From: Actinomycetota bacterium
GTDB lineage: Bacteria > Actinomycetota > Acidimicrobiia > Acidimicrobiales > Ilumatobacteraceae
Assembly (NCBI GenBank): GCA_005793785.1
Contig: SXPW01000115.1
Location: 1-39,018, forward strand
DNA: 39,018 nucleotides
Direction of reading: 5' to 3'
The notes beneath the pieces were generated by a model that saw nothing but the letters and a program-made list of their open reading frames with translations, had not been told where the DNA came from and made no database searches. The position numbers were made by a program, and so were the translations under genes. Positions 22,593 through 30,271 of the stretch are shown piece after piece (position 1 is the first letter of the stretch; each line of letters starts with the position of its first letter).

Positions 22593-23924
22593 TTACTCCT
22601 CGCTCGATGGTTTGGCGGATTCACCTGCCACGCGTTCGCGAAATTGTGCCGACTTGTCGCGCAACGACGCCATCGTGTCGGAGACGGTGTCCGAAACGGT
22701 GTCCCGCACGACCTGGGAAATTTTCTGGAGGCGGGGTCGGCGTAACAATCGATCCTCGAAGTACCGCAGGACCGCACTCGGCTGCACGACGATGCGCGAC
22801 TCGGCTTCGGCGAGGAGGACGTCCCGGTAGATCTGGAGGTACCGCTCGGCAAGTTTGCGCATCGACAATTCTTCCGCGCGTTTGCTTCCCGCCGCGGCCA
22901 GTCGAGTCCGGAGATCGGCGTCCTCACCAACCTCACGCAGAGCCTGGGCGAGCACGACGGGGTCGCCCGGTGCGACGAGCACGCCGTTGGCGTCGGCCGT
23001 CACGACGGTGTCGTAACCGGGGATGTTGCTGGCGACCACCGCCGTTCCCGCGGCCATGGCCTCGAGCAACACCAGCCCGAACGATTCACCGCGTAGTGAC
23101 GGAGCACAAAAGACGGTGCACCGTGCGAGGCGGTCGATCTTCTCGGACTCCGAGACCTGCCCGAGCCAATCGATGCGTGCCGCAACCTTGGGGTCGCGGG
23201 AGTACCGCTTGCGAAGTTCCTCGATGTGCGGTCCGTCCGAGCAGATCCACAACCGGAAATGTTCCGGCAGCAGGAGGAAGGCGTCGAGGAGGACCTCGAG
23301 GCCCTTGCGCGGTTCATGACGACCGCAGAACAGGACCGTCGGCATCGTCTCGCGCTCCACACCACTGCGTTGGTAGGTCTCCGTGTCGATGCCGTTGTAC
23401 AACACCTCGAAACTGCCCCCGATGTGACGCGCCGCCATGTCGCGGGCGGAGTTCGACACCGCCACCCGGTGGTCGAGGTGCGTCCCGAGCCATTCGAGAC
23501 CCTTGCGCACACGGCGGTACCAGGCGATGTCTCCGGATGCATGGAACGTACCCACCATCGGCGCAAGTCGCAGCATGAGGGCGGTCACCGTGGGACCCGG
23601 AGCCATCGGTTCGTGCAGGTGCAGGATGTCGAAGGCTTCGTCGTTGAGGGCGCGCAACGTCCGCAACGCCGCGGACGGATCGGGCGCCAAGGGAACGGTC
23701 GAACCGTTCGCCGCCGTCGGGAGGCTGTTGCCGAGCGGGGTCACGAACGGCTCCGGAGGCGGTCCGTCACAGGGACCAAGGACCCGAACCTCATGGCCCA
23801 TCGCCCGGAGTTCGCGTGCCAAACCGAGCACCTGGTGCTGCACTCCCCCGGGGATGGTGAGGCTGTACGGACTCACCATTCCGATGCGCAGCATCTCGCC
23901 GTGTTGCGATGAAGCCTTCTCCAC
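22593..23924 (-). CDS. pimA: Phosphatidylinositol mannosyltransferase-type GT4 glycosyltransferase
   Basis: 443 residues from GTG 23924 (433 from ATG 23894). GT-B fold: N-terminal RIGMVSPYSLTIPGGVQHQVLGLARELRAMGH as in PimA, GTFHASGD, C-terminal GRHEPRKGLEVLL and the sugar-nucleotide motif RGESFGLVLLEAMAAGTAVVASNIPG. PimA moves mannose from GDP-mannose to phosphatidylinositol on the inner membrane face. Synteny with pgsA and the acyltransferase supports the call. The GTG follows TACCGT plus seven bases; the ATG has no Shine-Dalgarno. A C-terminal extension of about 55 residues beyond the usual end contains a DTVSDTVSDTM repeat and basic/amphipathic helix. Confidence 0.85.
   Translation of the reverse strand: MEKASSQHGEMLRIGMVSPYSLTIPGGVQHQVLGLARELRAMGHEVRVLGPCDGPPPEPFVTPLGNSLPTAANGSTVPLAPDPSAALRTLRALNDEAFDILHLHEPMAPGPTVTALMLRLAPMVGTFHASGDIAWYRRVRKGLEWLGTHLDHRVAVSNSARDMAARHIGGSFEVLYNGIDTETYQRSGVERETMPTVLFCGRHEPRKGLEVLLDAFLLLPEHFRLWICSDGPHIEELRKRYSRDPKVAARIDWLGQVSESEKIDRLARCTVFCAPSLRGESFGLVLLEAMAAGTAVVASNIPGYDTVVTADANGVLVAPGDPVVLAQALREVGEDADLRTRLAAAGSKRAEELSMRKLAERYLQIYRDVLLAEAESRIVVQPSAVLRYFEDRLLRRPRLQKISQVVRDTVSDTVSDTMASLRDKSAQFRERVAGESAKPSSEE
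22669..22704 (-). repeat. 12-base tandem repeat inside the pimA tail
   Basis: Two near-perfect and one degenerate copies of GACACCGTYTCS, coding DTVS-DTVS-DTMA. In frame, so copy number could change without breaking the gene. Confidence 0.6.
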
Positions 23925-23931
23925 CCACTCA

Positions 23932-23942
23932 ACGGTACGGTA
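23932..23942. promoter_or_regulatory. Symmetric TANNNTA promoter element between pimA and the F420 oxidoreductase
   Basis: TACGGTA (23936-23942) reads as TACGGT on plus and TACCGT on minus; a second minus TACCGT follows directly (23937 to 23932), seven bases before the pimA GTG. On the plus side the predicted transcript would have a leader of about 25 bases. No -35 recognised. Confidence 0.35.
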
Positions 23943-23972
23943 GGTTCGGCGGCGAACAGCGACGCCACTTGC

Positions 23973-24893
23973 ATGACCACCGACTCGTTCCCCGCGATCT
24001 CCCTCGTGGCTTCGCCGACGCGACGGGCGGGTGTACTGCAACTGGCACGCGAGGCACAGGACCGAGGATTCACCCACGTTGCATGTCCGAGCCTTGGTGC
24101 GGCGATGCCGTTGTGCACCTCGCTCGCCCACGCGACGACGACGCTGCATTACTTCACGTCGATCCAACCGATTTATCTCGCCCATCCGGTGGAGGCCGGC
24201 AATTCCGCCGCGCACATCCACGAGATCACCGGAGGACGATTCGCGTTCGGCATCGGCGTGAGCCACGGTCCCGTCACGCAACGACTCGGCGTCGCCACCG
24301 GCAAGCCGCTCAGTGACATTCGCGCGTACGTCGATGCAATGCGCGCCAACGAGAAATTCGGCGGCACGTTGCCACCGATCTATCTCGCCACGCTGCGCGA
24401 CAAGATGTTGGACCTTGCCGTCGAGATCGCCGACGGCGCACTGTGGGCGAACGCCTCGCTGCGAGGCATCCCGCAACAAGTGGGGCGAATTCCCGCCGAG
24501 AAGCGGTCGACGTTCTTCATGGCCAACATGATTCCCACGGTGATCTCCGACGATCTCGAGGCGGCGCGTGCGGTCAATCGCAAGACGCTCGTGATGTATG
24601 CGACGTTGCCGAATTACCGCAACTACTGGCGTGCGGCGGGCCACGACCAGCAGGTCGACGCGTTCGAAAAGGTCCTCGCGTCCGCACCACGGGAGGCGCT
24701 CGGTGACGCACTCGTCGCCGCCATGCGCAACGAGTGGCTGGACGACTGCACGATCTCGGGTTCACCCGAGTTGGTGCGCGAGCGATTCGCCGCCTGGTCG
24801 GCGACCGGAGTCATGCCGGTCGCGGTGATGTCGGCCGTCGACGGTGGTCAAGCCAAGGGCGTGGCCAATTTGTTCGCCGCCTACGCGCGATAG
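23973..24893 (+). CDS. LLM-class (F420-dependent type) oxidoreductase
   Basis: 306 residues, luciferase-like barrel. Blocks LAREAQDRGFTHVACPSL, YFTSIQPIYLAHPVEAGNSAAHIHEITGGRFAFGIGVSHGP and PPIYLATLRDKMLDLAVEIADGALWANAS are those of the F420-dependent group; a terminal GSPELVRERFAAWSATGVMPVAV repeats the family end. The same window encodes an F420:NADP reductase, consistent with F420 use. Substrate unknown. ATG start. It stands alone on the plus strand inside the PIM gene cluster and its last 13 bases overlap the acyltransferase 3' end. Confidence 0.87.
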   Translation: MTTDSFPAISLVASPTRRAGVLQLAREAQDRGFTHVACPSLGAAMPLCTSLAHATTTLHYFTSIQPIYLAHPVEAGNSAAHIHEITGGRFAFGIGVSHGPVTQRLGVATGKPLSDIRAYVDAMRANEKFGGTLPPIYLATLRDKMLDLAVEIADGALWANASLRGIPQQVGRIPAEKRSTFFMANMIPTVISDDLEAARAVNRKTLVMYATLPNYRNYWRAAGHDQQVDAFEKVLASAPREALGDALVAAMRNEWLDDCTISGSPELVRERFAAWSATGVMPVAVMSAVDGGQAKGVANLFAAYAR

Positions 24894-25774
24894 CCGGGGT
24901 CGCTCGGCCAGTTCGGCGAGAACAAGTGCCACTGCTCCGGTGCGCGCCGAATGAGCAGTTCCAATTCCGTGATCAGCGATTGGGTCAGCACCGCCACATC
25001 CTCCCGAAGCCGTCCGCGTTCGGTCAACGTGAGCGGCGGTCGCACCACGGTGTGATGACCGTCGACTCGTCGAGTGAAGTACACGGCCGTCGGCAGCAGT
25101 ACCGCACCTGAACGCAACGCGAAGAAGGCCGGTCCGGCCGGCGCGGTGGTCCTCTCTCCGAAGAACTCGACTTCCACTCCGTTGCGCTGGATGTCGCGGT
25201 CCGACATGAGACAGACGACGTGGTTGTTGCGCAACGCCTCGGCGACGGCGACACCCGCATTGTCGTCGAGTGGAATCACGTTGATTCCCTGCGAGCGGCG
25301 CACGTCGAGGAAGGCTTCGAACGCCTCGTTCGACTCGAGCACTTCGACGACCGCGCTGACCTTGTGTCCACGTTGAGCGAGCCAGCGGCCCGCCCAGTCC
25401 CAACCGCCGACGTGCGGCATCGCCACGATCACTCCCTTCCCCGCCGCCACGCCGCGTTCCAGGTGTCCGTAGCCCTCGACGGTGAAACCCGCATCAACTT
25501 CACGTGCCGTGAGCGACGGGAGCCGGAAGGTCTCGAGGTAGTAACGCAGGTAACTCTGGAAGGCGTCGTTGACGCGCCGTTGCATCTGCAACGAACCGAG
25601 CCCTGGTGAGATACGACGTTGATGGCGTTCCACCATCCTGCGTTCGTTGCGCATCGTCAGCGCGCCGACTCCACCGAGCGACAGTGCGGCGACGTGCGAT
25701 ACCACTGCAGGGGTAACTGCGCCGAGTACGTTGGCGAGTCGAAACGCGATGCCCGGACTCTTGTCGTCAGGCAT
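24881..25774 (-). CDS. PIM acyltransferase-like protein (LpxL/HtrB fold)
   Basis: 297 residues. The HTRB/LpxL acyltransferase motif H-x4-D is seen as HVGGWD (121-126), with later LMSDRDIQRNGVEVEFFGERTTAP and GPAFFALRSGAVLLPTAVYF. In actinobacteria the gene beside pgsA and pimA encodes PatA, which puts a palmitoyl chain on the mannose of phosphatidylinositol mannosides; the same role is inferred here. ATG 25774 overlaps the end of pgsA by eight bases (GTG 25777 also possible). Last gene of the eight-gene operon. Confidence 0.87.
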   Translation of the reverse strand: MPDDKSPGIAFRLANVLGAVTPAVVSHVAALSLGGVGALTMRNERRMVERHQRRISPGLGSLQMQRRVNDAFQSYLRYYLETFRLPSLTAREVDAGFTVEGYGHLERGVAAGKGVIVAMPHVGGWDWAGRWLAQRGHKVSAVVEVLESNEAFEAFLDVRRSQGINVIPLDDNAGVAVAEALRNNHVVCLMSDRDIQRNGVEVEFFGERTTAPAGPAFFALRSGAVLLPTAVYFTRRVDGHHTVVRPPLTLTERGRLREDVAVLTQSLITELELLIRRAPEQWHLFSPNWPSDPGYRA

Positions 25775-26456
25775 CACGGCGACGCGAGGCGATTCGCGAG
25801 CGACGGTCGGCGAACGCTGCACGGCGTGACGCCCGACGCGAGCGACGAGTCTCCATGCGCTCGGCAACCACGGGGGCGACCGCGGCTTGACGCCAGATCT
25901 TGACGAAGCGCTGCACTGCCGTGATGGTCACGAGGACGAGCATGGCCCACATCACCCAGTACAAACCGTTGTCGAACAACAGACCGACACACAGGATGAC
26001 GATGCGCTCTGCTCGCTCCATGAGACCACCCTTGGCCTGCAGGCCGAGCGACTCTGCCTTTGCCCGCTGGTAGGAGATGAGCGACGACACCGCCATGACG
26101 GCGAACGGCAACACGGCCGCGGTACCGCCCCGCGTGCTTCCCAGGTACCACGCGACGCCACCCAACATGAATCCGTCGGTGATGCGGTCGATGGTGGAAT
26201 CGAAGAAGGCACCACGCTGGCTCGATACGTTCGAGGCCTTGGCGAGCGCACCGTCGAGCATGTCGGGCAAAGCCGCGGCGATGACGAGCAGCAAGCCGAC
26301 CCGCAGGAATCCCGCACCGATCGTCACCGCGGCGGCGATGGAGATGAGCAGTCCGACCACGGTGAGATGATCCGGGGTGATCTTGGTACGGGTGAGCGTT
26401 ACGCCCACCGGACGCACGTACTTGTCGACATGGACGCGAAATTTGCCGTCGAACAC
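25767..26456 (-). CDS. pgsA: Phosphatidylinositol (phosphate) synthase, CDP-alcohol phosphotransferase
   Basis: 229 residues with several membrane helices and the CDP-alcohol phosphotransferase motif: Asp65, Asp68-Gly69, Ala72, Lys73, Gly82, Asp86, Asp90. Arginine is normal at position 73 (DGxxAR); here it is lysine. The sequence around RITDGFMLGG, ISYQRAKAESLGLQAKGGLMERAERI matches the mycobacterial PI-phosphate synthase, which joins CDP-diacylglycerol and inositol phosphate. The basic C-terminal tail (RRSRRASRRAAFADRRSR) is unusual. Nine bases after the unknown membrane gene. ATG start. Confidence 0.9.
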   Translation of the reverse strand: MFDGKFRVHVDKYVRPVGVTLTRTKITPDHLTVVGLLISIAAAVTIGAGFLRVGLLLVIAAALPDMLDGALAKASNVSSQRGAFFDSTIDRITDGFMLGGVAWYLGSTRGGTAAVLPFAVMAVSSLISYQRAKAESLGLQAKGGLMERAERIVILCVGLLFDNGLYWVMWAMLVLVTITAVQRFVKIWRQAAVAPVVAERMETRRSRRASRRAAFADRRSRIASRRRDA

Positions 26457-26465
26457 GAACCAATC

Positions 26466-26969
26466 CTACTTGTCGCGGTCGGGATTGGCCTCGACGAGTC
26501 GCTCGACGATTCGTCCGTCGATCGCATCCACGAGTACGAGGCCGCGTTGCAACGGTGGCTCTTCACCGCTGTAACAAAACACTCGCCACGTTGGCCGACT
26601 TCGCAGACCGCGCCACACCTGTTGGGCCGACGCATGTCCGACCGCGAAACCGACGGCTTGCGTGGCGCGCACCAACGCGTCGCGTTCGTCGACGTTCATT
26701 CGCCACGACGACGTGAGGCCGTAGACGCCGAACGTTCCGAGGAGCACCGCCGCGTAGAGGAAACCGTCGTTCACCAGCGCACCGTTGCCGTCGCGTGCGA
26801 CGTACCAGAGCACGGCGCACGACGCCGCGACGACGAGGTACATGATCGCCGGAATCCGCCTCCGGCTGTTGTCGGGGAATTGGTACGGCCCGACGAAGCC
26901 CGTCACGTCGAGGTCGTGCGGGAGTTCGTCGCGAATTTCGTCGGAGTCGGGCGTCGGTTGATCGGTCAT
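26466..26969 (-). CDS. Unknown two-helix membrane protein in the PIM operon (167 aa)
   Basis: Acidic N-terminus (1-30), membrane helices at about 39-58 and 68-86, then a soluble C-terminal part with WRMNVDERDALVRATQAVGFAVGHASAQQVWRG and a small beta region (WRVFCYSGEEPPLQRGLVLVDAIDG). No family recognised. ATG overlaps the HIT stop by four bases and pgsA follows after nine, so it is probably co-translated with both, and a function in the same membrane pathway is possible. It is not part of the mycobacterial version of this gene order. Confidence 0.75.
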   Translation of the reverse strand: MTDQPTPDSDEIRDELPHDLDVTGFVGPYQFPDNSRRRIPAIMYLVVAASCAVLWYVARDGNGALVNDGFLYAAVLLGTFGVYGLTSSWRMNVDERDALVRATQAVGFAVGHASAQQVWRGLRSRPTWRVFCYSGEEPPLQRGLVLVDAIDGRIVERLVEANPDRDK

Positions 26970-27487
26970 CGCGGCGCCGCCAGCGGCCACGCGTCCCGCA
27001 ATCGTGTCGCCGTGGTGCCCAAGGTTTCCGAGAGCACCTTGGTGTTGGCGATCGCCACCGTGAAGTTGGTGTCCCCGACCCAGCGGGGCAACAGATGCAC
27101 GTGGAGATGCTGCGACACGCTGCCGCCTGCGGGCGCGCCGAGATTGATGCCGATGTTGAGTCCGGCCGGTGCGTACGCCTGCTTCAACGCCACCGTCGCA
27201 TCGCGCACCGTACACCACAATTCCTCGCGTTCGGCGTCGGTGAGGTCCTCGAGGTTCGCGACTTGTCGGTACGGCAACACCAGACAGTGGCCGTTCGTGT
27301 ACGGATACGCGTTGAGGATCACGAAGGTCAACGAACCGCGGTGCACGATGTAGGTGTCGGCGTCGGACAATCCGCTCTGCAGGATTCGAGTGAAGATGGA
27401 CTCACCGTTCGACGGCGAGTTGTTGCCCTCCGGCCCGAAACCCGAAACGTACTCCGAACGCCAGCCCGCCCACAAACGTTCCAGCAT
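26966..27487 (-). CDS. HIT-family protein, AP4A phosphorylase/hydrolase type
   Basis: 173 residues. HIT triad in SQHLHVHLLPRW (His127, His129, His131), with LTFVILNAYPYTNGHCLVLPYRQVANLEDLTD and GLNIGINLGAPAGGSVSQ. The same gene between thrS and pgsA in mycobacteria (Rv2613c) has Ap4A phosphorylase activity; the longer N-terminal part and GGSxxxH context match that group. Probably degrades Ap4A, which aminoacyl-tRNA synthetases make, so its link to thrS makes sense. ATG start eight bases after thrS. Confidence 0.9.
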   Translation of the reverse strand: MLERLWAGWRSEYVSGFGPEGNNSPSNGESIFTRILQSGLSDADTYIVHRGSLTFVILNAYPYTNGHCLVLPYRQVANLEDLTDAEREELWCTVRDATVALKQAYAPAGLNIGINLGAPAGGSVSQHLHVHLLPRWVGDTNFTVAIANTKVLSETLGTTATRLRDAWPLAAPR

Positions 27488-27495
27488 CGGCCGAC

Positions 27496-29475
27496 CTATC
27501 GCCCGGATCCCTCGCGCACGTCGGCGCGAAGGCGTTCGAGGAAATCTGCGAACGCGGTGTCGCGTTGGACTTCGCCTCCCCGCGGATTGACGCCCACGGT
27601 GTTGGCACGCACGTCGTCATCACCGACGACCAGCACGTAGGGAATTCTCTCCAGCTTCGCGGCACGAATGCGCTTGCCGAGTTGCTCGTCGGCGACCGCG
27701 GTATCGGCCCGGTAGCCCTCGTCCACGAGTTGCGTCACGAGCGACGCGACATGCGCTTCGTGGGCGCTGGTCACGGGAAGAATTCGAACCTGCACGGGCG
27801 CCAGCCACGTGGGGAACGAACCGCCGTAATGTTCGAGCAGCACACCAAAGAACCGCTCGACCGATCCCAACAGTGCGCGGTGCAACATGATCGGTCGGTG
27901 ACGCTGGTTGTCGGCACCGACGTACTCCAAGCCGAAACGCTCGGGCAACTGGAAGTCGGCTTGGATCGTGGAAAGTTGCCACTTGCGACCGATCGCATCC
28001 CGCACGTCGATGTCGATCTTCGGTCCATAAAACGCCGCATCACCATCACCGATGGTGTACTGCGCGCCGAGTTTCTCCAGCGCACTGCGAAGCGCCGTGG
28101 TGGCTCGCTCCCACATCTCGTCGGAGCCGATCGACTTTGCTGGGTTGCGGGTGGAGAGTTTGTAGGAGAAGTCATCGAACCCGAAGCGGCGCAGCACGGA
28201 GAGTACGAAGTCGAGCAGGGACCCGATCTCCGTCGCGAGTTGTTCCTGCGTGCAGAAGATGTGGCTGTCGTCCTGGGTGAAGCCACGGATTCGCAGGAGT
28301 CCGTGCAGGGTTCCGGCACGTTCGTACCGGTACACGGTCCCCAACTCGAAGAGTCGCAGCGGAAGCTCGCGGTAACTGCGTTGGCGATCGCGGTAGATGA
28401 GACAGTGCATCGGACAGTTCATCGGCTTCGGGTAGTACGTGCCGTTGTCCATCTCCATGGGCGGATACATGCCGTCCTTGTAGAAATCGAGATGGCCGGA
28501 CGTTTCGAACAATTGCGCATTGGCCAAGTGCGGCGTGTAGACGAAGTGGTATCCGCCGTTCTGGTGGCGTTCGCGCGAGTAGTCCTCCATCAGCTTCCGC
28601 ACGATGGCACCCTTGGGATGCCACACCGCGAGGCCTGCACCGAGTTCGGGTGGGAACGACAGGAGGTCCATCTCGACCGCGAGGCGTCGATGGTCGCGCT
28701 TCTCGGCCTCCTCCAATCGCACCAAATGCTCCTGCAGCGCGGCCTTCGATTCCCAGGCGGTGCCGTAGATGCGTTGCAGCGTGGGACCCTTCTCGTTGCT
28801 GCGCCAATGGGCTCCGGCCACCTTCATGAGCGCGAAGTGACCGAGACGGCCGGTCGTTGGTACGTGGGGCCCGCGACACAGGTCCACGAAGGTGTCGCTG
28901 TTGCGGTACACGCTGACCGAGTCGCCGCCGGAGACCTCTCCCGCGTCGTTGGCATCGGCATCACCCGATGTGACCCGTTGGATGATCTCGCACTTGTACG
29001 GTTGGTCGGCAAAGAGCGAGAGCGCGTCCTTGGGCGACATCTCGGACCGAACGAACGGTTGGTTCGCCTCGACGATTTCCGACATGCGTTTGCCGATGGC
29101 AACGAGATCTTCCTCGGTGAACGTGCGACCACCCGGCAGGTCGAAGTCGTAGTAGAAACCGTCCTCGATCGCCGGACCAACGGTGAATTTCGTCCCCGGT
29201 ATCAACTGGAGCACCGCCTGCGCCAGCACGTGGGCGGTCGAATGTCGGAGCACGTGGCGTCCCGCATCGGATTCCGCGGTCACGATCGAGACCTGATCCC
29301 CATCAGCCAGCGGCGAGGACAGGTCGACCTCCCGACCGTTCACCACGCAGGACACCGCGGCCTTGGCGAGACGCGAACCGATGGCGGCGGCGAGTTGCGC
29401 CGCGGTCGAGCCCGCGGGAATGTTCTTGGTTGAACCGTCTGGCAGCCGAACGTCGATCAGCGCTGCCTCGGACAT
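27496..29475 (-). CDS. thrS: Threonyl-tRNA synthetase
   Basis: 659 residues, full length: TGS domain (1-65), editing domain with HSTAHVLAQA and CRGPHVPTTG, class II core with motif 2 RYERAGTLHGLLRIRGFTQDD, zinc ligands in MNCPMHC, motif 3 LGSVERFFGVLLEH, and the anticodon-binding domain (from about 560). Charges tRNA-Thr. ATG start, seven bases after plsC, so there is no T-box leader; expression depends on the operon. Confidence 0.97.
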   Translation of the reverse strand: MSEAALIDVRLPDGSTKNIPAGSTAAQLAAAIGSRLAKAAVSCVVNGREVDLSSPLADGDQVSIVTAESDAGRHVLRHSTAHVLAQAVLQLIPGTKFTVGPAIEDGFYYDFDLPGGRTFTEEDLVAIGKRMSEIVEANQPFVRSEMSPKDALSLFADQPYKCEIIQRVTSGDADANDAGEVSGGDSVSVYRNSDTFVDLCRGPHVPTTGRLGHFALMKVAGAHWRSNEKGPTLQRIYGTAWESKAALQEHLVRLEEAEKRDHRRLAVEMDLLSFPPELGAGLAVWHPKGAIVRKLMEDYSRERHQNGGYHFVYTPHLANAQLFETSGHLDFYKDGMYPPMEMDNGTYYPKPMNCPMHCLIYRDRQRSYRELPLRLFELGTVYRYERAGTLHGLLRIRGFTQDDSHIFCTQEQLATEIGSLLDFVLSVLRRFGFDDFSYKLSTRNPAKSIGSDEMWERATTALRSALEKLGAQYTIGDGDAAFYGPKIDIDVRDAIGRKWQLSTIQADFQLPERFGLEYVGADNQRHRPIMLHRALLGSVERFFGVLLEHYGGSFPTWLAPVQVRILPVTSAHEAHVASLVTQLVDEGYRADTAVADEQLGKRIRAAKLERIPYVLVVGDDDVRANTVGVNPRGGEVQRDTAFADFLERLRADVREGSGR

Positions 29476-29482
29476 GCTCTCC

Positions 29483-30271
29483 TTATTCTACGCGGGCCAA
29501 CTTTGCAGGATCGGTGGACGACGCCGAGCCGAATCGGGGAATCTCCGCGGTCGCCTCCACGATCGTCTCGGTGCGCTTCTTCGTGGCGTAGGTGTTTCGG
29601 TATTCCTGGCCGGTGAGTTCACGGATCTCGAACATCAACTCGTCGGTGACCTCGCGCAACAGCATCGGGTCCGCGGCATGAGCCGAGTAGTGACCCATGT
29701 CGATGGGTCGACCGACCGAAATCTTCACCGTTCCACCCAAGCGCGGCAGTGGAGCATCCGGTGGCTGGATGTCTCGGGTGCCGACGATTCCGACCGGAAA
29801 GATCGGGCAACCCACCTTGAGCGCGAGCCGTGCCGCACCCGTGTGGCCCTTGTACAGCATTCCGTCCCTGCTGCGCGTGCCTTCCGGGAAGATGCCGAAC
29901 AATTCGCCACGACGCAGGACACCTTCGGCTGCGTCGAGTGCGGCGTGCGATTTCTCTCCACCGCTGCGATCGACGGGAATCATCCCCACCTTCGGAAAGA
30001 ACCAGCGCGTCTTCCACGAATCCATGTACTCGCTCTTGCCGATGAACGAGATGTTTCGCGGGGACAACACCATGAGCAGTGCCGAATCGAGGAAACTGAT
30101 GTGGTTGGGGCACAGGATTGCCGCACCGGACTTCGGCAGACGATCGAAGCCGTCGAGTTCGAACCGCCATGCGAGTTTGGCCAGCGGTGCCGCGACGGTG
30201 CGCAACCGCGACTGGAACCGTGTCGCACCGTGGAACACCCACTCCGGGAATTGTCGGGTGTCGGTCACCAT
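29483..30271 (-). CDS. 1-acylglycerol-3-phosphate acyltransferase family (PlsC)
   Basis: 262 residues. Acyltransferase motifs NHISFLD (56-62, H-x4-D), GMIPVDR and FPEGTRSRDG (128-137), PVGIVGT follow in the usual order. Adds an acyl chain to lysophosphatidate or a similar lipid. The frame starts at ATG 30271, overlapping the mshC stop by seven bases; the next codon GTG 30268 overlaps by four. The context with pgsA and acyltransferase suggests it supplies phosphatidate for the phospholipid pathway. Confidence 0.9.
   Translation of the reverse strand: MVTDTRQFPEWVFHGATRFQSRLRTVAAPLAKLAWRFELDGFDRLPKSGAAILCPNHISFLDSALLMVLSPRNISFIGKSEYMDSWKTRWFFPKVGMIPVDRSGGEKSHAALDAAEGVLRRGELFGIFPEGTRSRDGMLYKGHTGAARLALKVGCPIFPVGIVGTRDIQPPDAPLPRLGGTVKISVGRPIDMGHYSAHAADPMLLREVTDELMFEIRELTGQEYRNTYATKKRTETIVEATAEIPRFGSASSTDPAKLARVE

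Noticed and set aside
23925..24644. N-terminal extension of the pimA frame
   Set aside because: Antisense to the LLM gene; PimA starts with RIGMVSPYS.
27565..29433. 622-codon open frame on plus opposite thrS
   Set aside because: Third-position pattern of high-GC genes gives long antisense frames; protein has no domains and thrS opposite is full length and conserved.
29476..29482. T-box leader before thrS
   Set aside because: Only seven bases lie between plsC and thrS.
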